The notes beneath the pieces were generated by a model. It did not search any database. It saw nothing but the letters and a program-made list of their open reading frames with translations, and had not been told where the DNA came from. DNA of 64,000 nucleotides from Saprospiraceae bacterium (lineage in GTDB: Bacteria; Bacteroidota; Bacteroidia; Chitinophagales; Saprospiraceae). Both the position numbers and the translations under genes were made by a program. This document shows, piece by piece, positions 26,621-35,370 of the stretch (positions are counted from its first letter, which is position 1; each line of letters begins with the position of its first letter). The stretch is taken from assembly GCA_020627785.1 (NCBI GenBank), contig JAHDGF010000015.1:13079-77078 (forward strand), written 5' to 3'.

Positions 26621-27769
26621 TTATTTTCTAAGCTTCCGCAAATTTTTCGTCGCATTCAAAAGTGTGGATTCTTTCTTAGCAAAACACAATCTAATATTTT
26701 GTTCTTTTATTTCAATGGAGTAAAAAGGAGAAATTGGAATGGCTGCAACTCCGATTTCTGTGGTCAGGTATTTAGCAAATTCAAAATCTGGCAAATCACT
26801 AATTTTACTATAATCAAATACCTGGAAATATGTACCACTAGCCGGTGTAGATTTTAAAGGGCTATTTTCCAATTCAGATAAAAGTAAATCTCTTTTGCTC
26901 TGGAAAAAATTAGGGAGGTATTCATAATTTTCGGAATTCTTCAAATAGTCTGCTAAGGCATATTGAATGAACGAATTAACAGAGAAGACATTCCATTGAT
27001 GGACGTTTCTAAATTCCTTCATTAAATGATCAGGACCTACCGCATATCCTATTTTCCAACCAGTGCTATGAAAGGTTTTGCCAAATGAATAAACAGCAAT
27101 GCATTGTTGAAACAATTGAGGAAATTTAAGCACGCTCTGATGTTGATTCTCATCATAGATGAGGTGTTCATAAACCTCATCACTAAGGACTATTATGTTT
27201 TTGTCTTTTACAATTTCTTGTAGATTAAGTAAGTCTTGTTCTTCTAAACTTGTACCAGTGGGGTTGTGAGGACTATTGATAATGATCATTTTTGTTTTAT
27301 CAGTAATCATATCTTTTAGCTCATTCCAATCGATTTTAAAGTCTGGGGCATACAATCTATTAGGCTTAGGAATACCACCTGCCAGGAGAATTGAAGGGTA
27401 GTATGAATCATACGCTGGCTCAAATATTATTACCTCGTCTCCGGAGTGGATGAAGGCGCTAATTGCGGTGAATAAGGCTTGCGTAGCTCCGGCGGTTACA
27501 GTTATTTCGTCTTTAGGATTAATGTCTACTTCATAAGACTTATAAATTTTCTCTGCGATTGATTCTCTCAATGCAAGCAATCCAGGCATCGGACAATATT
27601 GATTTCTGCCTTCAACTAAATATTTATTAATGAGTTTTTTTAAATCTTCGTTGCAATCATAGTCAGGAAAACCTTGGCCAAGATTAATGGCTTGATGTTC
27701 TGCAGCTAAAGCAGTCATTACTGAGAATATGGTCGTTTCTGATTTTGGTAATTTTGATTTAATGTCCAT
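26621..27769 (-). CDS. Class I/II aminotransferase (methionine/kynurenine type)
   Basis: 382-residue PLP fold-type I aminotransferase. Recognisable blocks: INLGQGFPD at the start, TAGATQALF, NSPHNPTGT, LSDEVYEHL and the Schiff-base lysine in SFGKTFHSTGWKIGY. The sequence fits the YbdL/kynurenine aminotransferase group, which often transaminates methionine or aromatic amino acids with 2-oxo acids; methionine salvage is a reasonable guess. The last codons (NLRKLRK) contain a copy of the ATTTGCGNAAGC motif on the minus strand. It lies 64 bases downstream of the AraC-type regulator gene. Confidence 0.92.
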   Translation of the reverse strand: MDIKSKLPKSETTIFSVMTALAAEHQAINLGQGFPDYDCNEDLKKLINKYLVEGRNQYCPMPGLLALRESIAEKIYKSYEVDINPKDEITVTAGATQALFTAISAFIHSGDEVIIFEPAYDSYYPSILLAGGIPKPNRLYAPDFKIDWNELKDMITDKTKMIIINSPHNPTGTSLEEQDLLNLQEIVKDKNIIVLSDEVYEHLIYDENQHQSVLKFPQLFQQCIAVYSFGKTFHSTGWKIGYAVGPDHLMKEFRNVHQWNVFSVNSFIQYALADYLKNSENYEYLPNFFQSKRDLLLSELENSPLKSTPASGTYFQVFDYSKISDLPDFEFAKYLTTEIGVAAIPISPFYSIEIKEQNIRLCFAKKESTLLNATKNLRKLRK

Positions 27770-27833
27770 GCACTAAATATACCAATAGATTCTATTTTAA
27801 TTGATGGGCAAACTCCAAGATTGCAATGCTAAG

Positions 27834-28676
27834 TTAGTTTGATCTAAACTCTGACGGAGATAGGTTTTCATGCTTCTTGAAGAAGCGGCTAAAGGACTGG
27901 AGGTCTAGAAAACCGATTTCATCAGCTATTTCAGAGATGTTTTTATCAGAATATTTCAATAATCGCCGAGCTTCAAGCATGATCCGATTTTGAATCATTT
28001 GTAGCGGTGTTTGGTGATGAACTTTTTTGAATAAATTAGATAAGGTTTTTGGAGATTTATTGAGGAGTGTGGCATATTCCCCGACTGAATGTTTTGTCCG
28101 GAAATGTTGTTCGATCAGATAATTATAGTCCCGGACAAGATCAGACTGGACATTATCTAATTGAGTGTATTCTTCTTGTGTTTTATAAATCCGTGTACAG
28201 AGAATCAGTAGTCTTTTGAGCATCATTTGCAGCATCTCCAACTGCAGATTGTCTCTTGATTCCATTTCAAGTTGAATCATTTTCCAGACCGTAGATAGCA
28301 CCTCTAAATCCTTCTCAGTAGGGTTTATAAGTGGTAAGTTCTGAGCGCCAAAAAATAAAATCCCTTTGCATCCCACTTCGCTGTCATGATCTAGTATGCA
28401 ATAGAAAGGCTTATTAAATTTCACCCATTTGACTTTGGTTGTTTCTTTTAAATCAATCTTGTGAAAAGCAGTTAAACACAGGAGGCCATTTTGTGGTACT
28501 TGGATTTCTTTTCCATCAATTTCTATCAGATTTTCTTTATTTTCAAACCAGAGGATTGACAATAAATTCTTAAGATCAGCATCGTGATAGAATGAGCTCG
28601 ATTCATTGCTCCGATCAATTTCAAAGTATTCTTTATTTTTCCCACTGTATTTCATAAAAGAATAAAATTTAGACAT
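27834..28676 (-). CDS. AraC family transcriptional regulator
   Basis: 280-residue regulator. A cupin-like N-terminal sensing half (about 1-150) is followed by a linker and a C-terminal double helix-turn-helix (about 185-280). The first helix pair has SVGEYATLLNKSPKTLSNLFKK and the second ISEIADEIGFLDLQSFSRFFKKH, the usual AraC signature. The ligand is unknown. ATG at 28676 is used; a Met at residue 8 is an alternative. The nearest likely targets are the aminotransferase gene downstream and the divergent region upstream. Confidence 0.93.
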   Translation of the reverse strand: MSKFYSFMKYSGKNKEYFEIDRSNESSSFYHDADLKNLLSILWFENKENLIEIDGKEIQVPQNGLLCLTAFHKIDLKETTKVKWVKFNKPFYCILDHDSEVGCKGILFFGAQNLPLINPTEKDLEVLSTVWKMIQLEMESRDNLQLEMLQMMLKRLLILCTRIYKTQEEYTQLDNVQSDLVRDYNYLIEQHFRTKHSVGEYATLLNKSPKTLSNLFKKVHHQTPLQMIQNRIMLEARRLLKYSDKNISEIADEIGFLDLQSFSRFFKKHENLSPSEFRSN

Positions 28677-28826
28677 TAACCCTTAGATTACTTAATATGT
28701 TCTAGGATTTCGGCCTGGTTAAACTAAAAAACAGAAAGTAAGACACTTATAAAGTAACCTTAATTTTACCTCCAAAAGTCAATGAAAATAGGGACTTTAC
28801 CTTAGTTTAACTTCATTTAGTCCTAA

Positions 28827-28934
28827 ATGTTTGAACGCCATTCAACTTTCGAGCTTCAGAAAGCCAAGCAATGGTTAGAAAATCAGCACCGTAAGCCCCA
28901 AAAGTTTACCTTTGTGCACATTATAAGCCCGTAG
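28827..28934 (+). CDS. Candidate 35-residue leader peptide
   Basis: Short frame of 35 codons starting MFERHSTFELQKAKQWLENQ and ending in HIISP. It ends 39 bases before the DEAD-box helicase gene on the same strand. Its composition (Glu, Lys, Gln, aromatic; helix-forming) looks more protein-like than random AT-rich sequence, but it has no clear ribosome binding site and no family I recognise. It could be a leader peptide, a free small protein or chance. Confidence 0.3.
   Translation: MFERHSTFELQKAKQWLENQHRKPQKFTFVHIISP
28907..28914 (+). promoter_or_regulatory. Candidate -7 element of the DEAD-box gene
   Basis: TACCTTTG fits the Bacteroidota -7 consensus TAnnTTTG and would give a leader of about 50 bases. 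No matching -33 TTTG is found at the expected distance, so the call is weak. It also lies inside the candidate small frame, so the two calls compete. Confidence 0.25.
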
Positions 28935-28973
28935 GATAGCAAAAGTAGTATCGAGGGCAGAAAAAAGTTATTT

Positions 28974-30224
28974 ATGAAGTTTGAAGAATTAGGCTTAATT
29001 GATCCAATCTTAAAAGCCTTGAAGGGGTTGAATTATGAACAACCAACAGAGATCCAAGAAAAGGGAATTCCCCTCGTATTAAATAGAAAAGATGTATTAG
29101 GATGTGCCCAGACTGGAACGGGAAAAACTGCAGCCTTTGCGATTCCTATTATTCAGTTAATAGAAAAGATAGAACGTAATAAACCTGGTCGCCCTACATT
29201 AAGGGCTTTGATTGTGACTCCAACCCGTGAATTGGCAATACAGATCGGGGAAAACATAGAGCAGTATAGTAAATATACCTCTGTTAAGCACGCTGTAATT
29301 TTTGGTGGTGTAAAGCAAGGTGCTCAGGTACGTGCATTGAATAAAGGGGTACATATCATGGTTGCTACTCCTGGACGATTATTGGATTTAGAGTCTCAAG
29401 GAATTATTGATTTGTCTACCATCAAGATGTTTGTGTTGGATGAAGCAGATCGTATGCTCGACATGGGATTTATTCATGATATAAAAAAGCTATTGAAGGT
29501 GTTACCTGAGAAAAAGCAGTCGCTTTTCTTTTCCGCAACCATGCCAGATAATATTGTAAAATTATCGAATCAAATTTTACACAAACCAGTTTCGGTTACG
29601 GTTGCTCGGGTGTCTTCGGCAGCGGAAACAATTCAGCAATATCTGTACTATACAAATAGGACAGATAAGATCAAGGTGCTTTTACATATTTTGAAGAACC
29701 CAGAAATTGATCAAGTACTTGTTTTCCATCGAACGAAGCATGGCGCTGATAGACTATGCAGAGATTTGCGAAAGCGTAATATTTCATGTCAAGCCATTCA
29801 TGGAGATAAGGCTCAGAATCAAAGACAGAAAGCTTTAAAGCAATTCAAAGAAGGAAAGATAAGATTACTGGTGGCAACGGACATTGCTGCAAGAGGAATT
29901 GATATTGAAAAGATGGAATACGTGATCAATTATAATGTTCCTAATGAGCCGGAGACATATGTGCATAGGATTGGTAGAACAGGTAGAGCTGGAGAAAATG
30001 GGGTAGCTATAACAATCTCTGAACCGGAAGAAAATGCTTATGTAAAAGACGTTGAAAGACTGATTAAAAAGAAGATTGAACAGGTTAAAAATCACCCATT
30101 CCCTCAAACTGATAAGCCAATGACCGCTGCTGAAAAGAAGGAATGGAACAAGGAAAAGCAAAGACGAAAGCAAGAATATTTTGCTAATCGTAAAAAGAAT
30201 CGCACGTCAAATGCGCGCAGATAA
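28974..30224 (+). CDS. DEAD-box RNA helicase (RhlE-like)
   Basis: 416-residue ATP-dependent RNA helicase. All core motifs are in order: Q motif (PTEIQEKGIP), I (AQTGTGKT), Ia (PTRELA), Ib (TPGRL), II (DEAD), III (SAT), V (ATDIAARGID) and VI (HRIGRTGRAG). A short basic tail (about 375-416, many Lys/Arg/Gln) follows, as in RhlE-type helicases acting on ribosome assembly and structured RNA at low temperature. The gene converges on a secreted-protein gene with only 2 bases between stop codons. Confidence 0.96.
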   Translation: MKFEELGLIDPILKALKGLNYEQPTEIQEKGIPLVLNRKDVLGCAQTGTGKTAAFAIPIIQLIEKIERNKPGRPTLRALIVTPTRELAIQIGENIEQYSKYTSVKHAVIFGGVKQGAQVRALNKGVHIMVATPGRLLDLESQGIIDLSTIKMFVLDEADRMLDMGFIHDIKKLLKVLPEKKQSLFFSATMPDNIVKLSNQILHKPVSVTVARVSSAAETIQQYLYYTNRTDKIKVLLHILKNPEIDQVLVFHRTKHGADRLCRDLRKRNISCQAIHGDKAQNQRQKALKQFKEGKIRLLVATDIAARGIDIEKMEYVINYNVPNEPETYVHRIGRTGRAGENGVAITISEPEENAYVKDVERLIKKKIEQVKNHPFPQTDKPMTAAEKKEWNKEKQRRKQEYFANRKKNRTSNARR

Positions 30225-30226
30225 TT

Positions 30227-31165
30227 TTATGTGTTCTGAATGATGTAACAGGCTATTTTACTTTCTGGGTCGAAGAATATGTATATATCTCCATCTCCCC
30301 AAAAGTTCATGGTCTCATAATATCCTTGTAGAAAATCATTCTTACATTTTACATTTGTAAATTTTGTTTCGATGCCAGTGTCACTTGTTATTTGACAAAG
30401 GAATTTCATGGTTTTACCGGTCCTAGGGCAAGAAGGTGTATGAGGATATTGAATCCAATTGGGTACACCGGTATGGGCGTAACTGTTGACACTAGAGTTT
30501 ACCTTAGTTGTTTTGATAAAACTCTTATTGTAAATTATTTTTGAATCAACTTTCAATTCTTCACTATCTGAATTATCTAAGTTTTTTACATGGTCTTTAT
30601 GATAAGGGACTGGATTTAAAGGGTCTGAATAATCCATGAAAAATTTATCAAACCCAGAGTAGGTAGGCGCCAATAGATGAAGATCAAATGGCAGCCAATC
30701 AAAGGCAGAATCCTTTGGTGAAAACATACCTAAATATTGAAAAGGTGCAACAATCTCAAAAGTTGGAATCGTTAGTTGAGCAGGAACTTCACCTCCTAAA
30801 TAGCTATGACCTTCCTCAGCACGTGATATATCATAAATGGTGTGTGGTTTTAATTCTTGATATGGCATTCCTATCTCATCCGGCGTAAGTTCTCTTTCTA
30901 ATTTTTCACCATCTTCGTAATCGTAGGCTTTTACTAACTTATCATTTTCAAATATCAATTCGATCGCTGAATATTCTTCTAAGGCATAGGCCTCATTGAC
31001 GACCTGTGTTGTTAAGAATCTTTGGCAATCTTCATCACCATTAAAAATGACCTCCCATCCAGAAAGGAATATTTTTTTCGTTTGGGCGTTCATATTGTTA
31101 GTATTTAGGAGGATAAAAGAGGTGAACAAAATAAAGCTTAAGGAATTCAAATATATTTTCTTCAT
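30227..31165 (-). CDS. Exported DUF1963-like protein
   Basis: 312-residue protein with a signal peptide (about 1-27, ending MNAQ). The C-terminal half resembles DUF1963 (YwqG-type) domains: HTGVPNWIQYP, a Cys-containing PSCPRTGKTMKFLCQI segment and a final FWGDGDIYIFFD strand pair. DUF1963 has no defined biochemical role. The usual family members are cytoplasmic, so an exported form is slightly unusual. No signs of an operon; its 3' end abuts the helicase gene. Confidence 0.78.
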   Translation of the reverse strand: MKKIYLNSLSFILFTSFILLNTNNMNAQTKKIFLSGWEVIFNGDEDCQRFLTTQVVNEAYALEEYSAIELIFENDKLVKAYDYEDGEKLERELTPDEIGMPYQELKPHTIYDISRAEEGHSYLGGEVPAQLTIPTFEIVAPFQYLGMFSPKDSAFDWLPFDLHLLAPTYSGFDKFFMDYSDPLNPVPYHKDHVKNLDNSDSEELKVDSKIIYNKSFIKTTKVNSSVNSYAHTGVPNWIQYPHTPSCPRTGKTMKFLCQITSDTGIETKFTNVKCKNDFLQGYYETMNFWGDGDIYIFFDPESKIACYIIQNT

Positions 31166-31253
31166 AATGATTGTTTTAAAAAGTTACTTGTTTCCACACT
31201 GACCAAAGTAGCAATAATCCTGTTGCATATTTTTATTTTTTAGGATAGTCTAA

Positions 31254-33200
31254 TTATTGTTTATTAACAATTTTCCACTCATTTGTTTTCCTATTTCTGG
31301 ATACGACGACATAATCAGAATTCTTTTCTAAGTATACTTCCCAATTTTTTTTGTCAATTTTTATTATTGATGCTCCAACTAAATTTTTCTTCATGTAATC
31401 AAGTATGCCATAGAAATCTCCAGTGGTGTTTACCTTACCGATGATCATTTCATTGTAGTAAAGTTTATAACGGGTTTCATTTTTGTCGTCTTCAATTTCT
31501 ACTAAATCTAATGCTTTAATTGAAGGTATTATTCCTAGATCACTATATGGTTCTTTAGGTTTTTTCTTTGTTAAGAATTTATAAAATAGAAAAGGGTAGT
31601 CTTGATATTTCTTTATTTCTTCATCATAATATTTAACCTTGAACTCTTTGGTCAACGAATCTGCAATAATAAATTTTTCTAAATAATAAGTTCGTAATGC
31701 ATGTTGGGCAGATAAAATGGATTCATCAATAACTACATTTTCATTGTATAAAATAGTACTACTATGTTCGAAATTACTGCGTTTGTGGTAGTAGCTATTT
31801 CCATATTTATCAAATATTAATTTATTTAGATTTCTACTATTTTCATTTTCTTTGAGATAATATACAGTATCTATTTCTGATCCTGTCTTAAATATATAAT
31901 CATAGCTTGTCGTCTCCCCATCCGAGCTTATGATTGATTTTAGTAACCCTGATTCATAATAGATGAATTTATCCATAGATTCTAAGTTTAAACTTCCATC
32001 ATTGTTATATTTTTTCATTTCATATGAATGTAGGTTTCCATTTTTATACGTGTAGTTCTTAGTAAATCTATATTTTTCGAATCTTAATGATTCTGAATTA
32101 TTCGAGCTTATGGATCCATCTAAATTATACTGCTCTTTTTGTATGTAGGTGGGGCCTATCCTTTCAATATTTTTTTTCTTGTCATCAAATTTTGATATGT
32201 TCTTTTCACCACCTTTATAAGAAATTAGTTCGTCTTTTTCTACTTCTAAATAAATATCTCCGTCATGAATTTGATTTATTAAATTTCCTTTATTGTCATA
32301 GTTGTAGATTGATAATTCACTAAGGTAATTTGATGTAATTAATTGATGTGTTTTTTGTCCTTCCGTGTTGTAGTAGCTTGTTGTGTTTTTATGATCTCTT
32401 TCAATTGTAAAATTTATTTTTTCTTGGTTTAAATAATTGTGTTGGAAATTACTTATTTCATTGTTGTATATTTTTGTAAAATATATTTTCCTATTGGTTA
32501 AGTTGACCAGTAAACTATCCAGCATTTCATTGTTTGATAATTTATCGATTTTAAAATTCGGAGGCCTATGGAAATTCTCTTCTACTTCGTCGATGTATCT
32601 AAAAATATTTGAGTTGTAATTCACTTCTTTTACATTGTGCCTGATTTTATATTTTTTTTCAAGAGCGTGATAAAATTCCATTTCCATGACAAATCCAGGT
32701 AAGATAATTGGGGTAGGATAATATTTAATATAGGGAAGCTCTTTTGTTACATAGTAGCTTACTTCTTCATTGTTCAATTCTTTTACCAAGTATTCTTCAC
32801 ATAAATATCCATTTATGGTTTTGGTCTTTCCCGTGGGTTTAGAATCCCATACATATACGCTGTATTGAGGATGTTCTAGGATTTGGAAGGGGGGATTATT
32901 ATTATAGTTATTTATCTTTTGAAAAACTAAATTTGATTTGCTGTCAATTATGTAAACATTGTTGTTCGTGAAATCTTGATCTTGTTCTGAAGTATTTGAG
33001 GATCCTCTGAACTTCATAAGATAACCATTATGAAAAAAGGTCCGATCCTTGAGTCGCCTTACCAGTGTGTACTTATCACTTGGAACGTCGAAATCTGAAT
33101 AGGGAATTAATTCAGTAGTTATTTCATAATATTTAGATTGAGCGTTGCACCCGATGCTGATTATGAAAAGTATGACTGTTGTTAATGTAAATAATCTCAT
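31254..33200 (-). CDS. Large exported protein, GLPGLI-like head and YD-repeat-like body
   Basis: 648-residue protein with a signal peptide (about 1-21, ending GCNAQ; the Cys could also be lipidated). The N-terminal part (about 22-200) resembles GLPGLI/DUF4412 domains, including INGYLCEEYLV, YYVTKELPYI and LPGFVMEMEF. The middle (about 270-470) carries irregular repeats such as YNYDNKGNLIN and YTYKNGNLHSYEMKKYNNDGS, like YD/RHS-type strand repeats. It is very rich in Asn, Lys and Tyr. Function unknown; probably cell-envelope associated. Monocistronic. Confidence 0.8.
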   Translation of the reverse strand: MRLFTLTTVILFIISIGCNAQSKYYEITTELIPYSDFDVPSDKYTLVRRLKDRTFFHNGYLMKFRGSSNTSEQDQDFTNNNVYIIDSKSNLVFQKINNYNNNPPFQILEHPQYSVYVWDSKPTGKTKTINGYLCEEYLVKELNNEEVSYYVTKELPYIKYYPTPIILPGFVMEMEFYHALEKKYKIRHNVKEVNYNSNIFRYIDEVEENFHRPPNFKIDKLSNNEMLDSLLVNLTNRKIYFTKIYNNEISNFQHNYLNQEKINFTIERDHKNTTSYYNTEGQKTHQLITSNYLSELSIYNYDNKGNLINQIHDGDIYLEVEKDELISYKGGEKNISKFDDKKKNIERIGPTYIQKEQYNLDGSISSNNSESLRFEKYRFTKNYTYKNGNLHSYEMKKYNNDGSLNLESMDKFIYYESGLLKSIISSDGETTSYDYIFKTGSEIDTVYYLKENENSRNLNKLIFDKYGNSYYHKRSNFEHSSTILYNENVVIDESILSAQHALRTYYLEKFIIADSLTKEFKVKYYDEEIKKYQDYPFLFYKFLTKKKPKEPYSDLGIIPSIKALDLVEIEDDKNETRYKLYYNEMIIGKVNTTGDFYGILDYMKKNLVGASIIKIDKKNWEVYLEKNSDYVVVSRNRKTNEWKIVNKQ

Positions 33201-33312
33201 GTAGACTATTAATTCAAATTATAATTACTCAAGTTAAGTAAAATCTACACTATTCATAATAGCCACTGAAAGTGGATTGCAGTAACTAATCCTCAAAATA
33301 AATTTAAATGGA

Positions 33313-34194
33313 TTAGTCATACAAATCAGAACTCAGGTACCTATCACCTCTGTCGCAGACAATAAAGACGATGGTTCCTTGATTCAATCTGGAAGCTAAT
33401 TTCAGCGCGCAGAATAAAGCTCCCCCAGATGACATGCCACCCATGATTCCTTCCTCTTTTGCAAGCAGACGTGAATGTTTCATGGCATCTTCCCTTGAAA
33501 CGTAAATGATTTCATCTACCTTATCTTCCTGATATATTTTCGGGAGAAATTCTTTTGACCATTTTCTAATTCCAGGTATACGGGAACCTTCTGTAGGTTG
33601 AGCGCCGATTACTTGAATGTTGGCATTTTTAGTTTTCAAGAAAGTTGAAGTTCCGGTAATTGTTCCAGTTGTTCCCATCGCAGACACGAAATGTGTCACT
33701 TCTCCTTCTGTATCTCTCCAGACCTCAGGTCCTGTTGTTTCAATGTGCGCTTGACGGTTGTTGGGATTGTTGAATTGATCTAGGATAATATAACCATTTT
33801 TTGCAGCCTCTTCTGCTGCCCATGATCTTGAATATTCAATGGTCTTTTCAACTGGTGTTAATATCACTTCAGCTCCGTATGCTTTCATAGTTTTTACCCT
33901 TTCTGGGGTAGCATTAGAGGGCATTACTAGTTTTATTTTTATTCCATATCGAGCGGCAATCATGGCAAGGGCTATTCCAGTATTGCCACTGGTTGCTTCA
34001 ATGATTGTATCATCAAGCGTTAATGATTTACTTTCTAGTCCGTTTTTAATCATGTAGTATGCCGCTCTATCTTTTACAGAACCTCCGGGATTTTGACCTT
34101 CAAGTTTTGCATACAATTTAATTTTGGGATTTTGGTTGATCTTCTCCAAAAGTACCAAAGGTGTGTTACCTATTAATTTTTCAAAACTATTCAT
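33313..34194 (-). CDS. cysM: Cysteine synthase B (O-acetylserine sulfhydrylase)
   Basis: 293-residue PLP fold-type II enzyme that makes cysteine from O-acetylserine and sulfide (the CysM type can also use thiosulfate). It shows the PLP lysine Lys41 (GGSVKDRAA), the substrate loop EATSGNTGIALA, the glycine-rich TTGTITG and the GGMSSGGAL motif. The short length and the SVKDR context favour CysM over CysK. It begins 4 bases after the serine acetyltransferase gene, giving a two-gene cysteine operon. Confidence 0.94.
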   Translation of the reverse strand: MNSFEKLIGNTPLVLLEKINQNPKIKLYAKLEGQNPGGSVKDRAAYYMIKNGLESKSLTLDDTIIEATSGNTGIALAMIAARYGIKIKLVMPSNATPERVKTMKAYGAEVILTPVEKTIEYSRSWAAEEAAKNGYIILDQFNNPNNRQAHIETTGPEVWRDTEGEVTHFVSAMGTTGTITGTSTFLKTKNANIQVIGAQPTEGSRIPGIRKWSKEFLPKIYQEDKVDEIIYVSREDAMKHSRLLAKEEGIMGGMSSGGALFCALKLASRLNQGTIVFIVCDRGDRYLSSDLYD

Positions 34195-34198
34195 GCGT

Positions 34199-34945
34199 CT
34201 AGTTTAGGTTTGTATTTTTGAAAGCACGTGATGAATTGTCGTAGTAAATTTTGGAGTTGGCTGGCACAGAGTTAGTGATCCAAACATTTCCACCGATGAT
34301 AGAGTTGTCTCCAATTTCTGTATCTCCTCCTAAAATAATGGCTTGCGCATAAATGACTACATTATTCCCAATGGTTGGGTGTCGCTTTCCAGATGTTTCT
34401 CTTTTGGTAATGCTCAATGCTCCTAGAGTTACTCCCTGGTAGATTTTTACGTGATCGCCTATTATAGCTGTTTCGCCTATCACTATACCGGTGCCGTGAT
34501 CAATGCATAAATATTCTCCAATGGAGCATGCTGGGTGTATATCGATTCCTGTTGTGCTATGTGCATATTCTGTGATCATCCGAGGGATGAGCGCAACTCC
34601 TGCTTTTATTAAATAGTGCGCCATTCTGTAACAAGCAATTGCTTGAAAACCTGGATAGGCGAGAATGATTTCATTCTTACTCTTAGCAGCAGGATCTCCT
34701 TCATATATTGCTTCAATGTCTTTCGTTAATGTTGAATTCAATATTGGTAAGTTATTTATGAAAGCTTTAGTAACCCTTTCATTTTTTATTTTTGTTTGCT
34801 CTAAGTTATTATCTAAGATCTCCAATAAATGAGTCTCAAGGGTATTTAAATCTGTTAGATGAACACTTCTGAGGCCCAATCTTACAGGGAAAAGTGAATC
34901 TAGCGTTAACTCAATGAAGGCTATTAATTTTTCCTTTAGGTTCAT
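34199..34945 (-). CDS. cysE: Serine O-acetyltransferase (EpsC-type)
   Basis: 248-residue enzyme that acetylates serine with acetyl-CoA, the first step of cysteine synthesis. A helical N-terminal domain (about 1-110) precedes a left-handed beta-helix of hexapeptide repeats (about 130-240), including the catalytic DIHPACSIG and DHGTGIVIGETAIIGD blocks and KRHPTIGNNVVIYA. The extended N-terminal domain places it in the EpsC-like group. The product feeds the cysM product directly. Confidence 0.95.
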   Translation of the reverse strand: MNLKEKLIAFIELTLDSLFPVRLGLRSVHLTDLNTLETHLLEILDNNLEQTKIKNERVTKAFINNLPILNSTLTKDIEAIYEGDPAAKSKNEIILAYPGFQAIACYRMAHYLIKAGVALIPRMITEYAHSTTGIDIHPACSIGEYLCIDHGTGIVIGETAIIGDHVKIYQGVTLGALSITKRETSGKRHPTIGNNVVIYAQAIILGGDTEIGDNSIIGGNVWITNSVPANSKIYYDNSSRAFKNTNLN

Positions 34946-35370
34946 AATTTGGTGACCGATTCTATTTATTTATGCTTCCGCAAATTTTATTGAAACTATT
35001 GAAGATATTCCATTCTTAAGACTTCAAAGTTTAACTAGTAACAACCACAGGGCTTACATGTTATTCCCAGATTTCGCTTTTATGGTCAATTTCTATATGG
35101 CTATTTTCGTTCCATTCTTGAAAAATGTCAGCTATTACGCAATTAGGAAATAATACTCTAAAGTCCTTCGTATTTTGGTTCAAAAGGAATAATTTTTGAT
35201 TTAAAGGTGTTATTATGCCCCTCTTCACCCTTCTATATATTTTCACATCCTTCAGCTGAAGTAGCCTTATTGGTATTTAGGCCAATGTAATGCAATAAAT
35301 CTGTCCATTGATTCTTTGCTGCTAGACTTCAAGTATTACTGAATTTTAAATTTTAAAAATTATAACAACA
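34946..35370. other. Intergenic between cysE and lipoprotein gene
   Basis: Divergent region of 425 bases. It holds the cysE promoter side, one ATTTGCGNAAGC copy (34974-34985), a weak 61-codon minus-strand frame (35061-35246), and a TTCAGCTGAAG palindrome at about 35253-35263 that vaguely recalls the hairpin array at 1-430. No tRNA or clear terminator is seen. Confidence 0.55.
35061..35246 (-). CDS. Possible small orphan protein
   Basis: 61 codons from a GTG preceded closely by AAGGAT. The product has basic, hydrophobic and acidic segments (MKIYRRVKRG at the start, IEIDHKSEIWE at the end) and reads like protein, but I recognise no family. Chance cannot be excluded. Confidence 0.3.
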   Translation of the reverse strand: MKIYRRVKRGIITPLNQKLFLLNQNTKDFRVLFPNCVIADIFQEWNENSHIEIDHKSEIWE

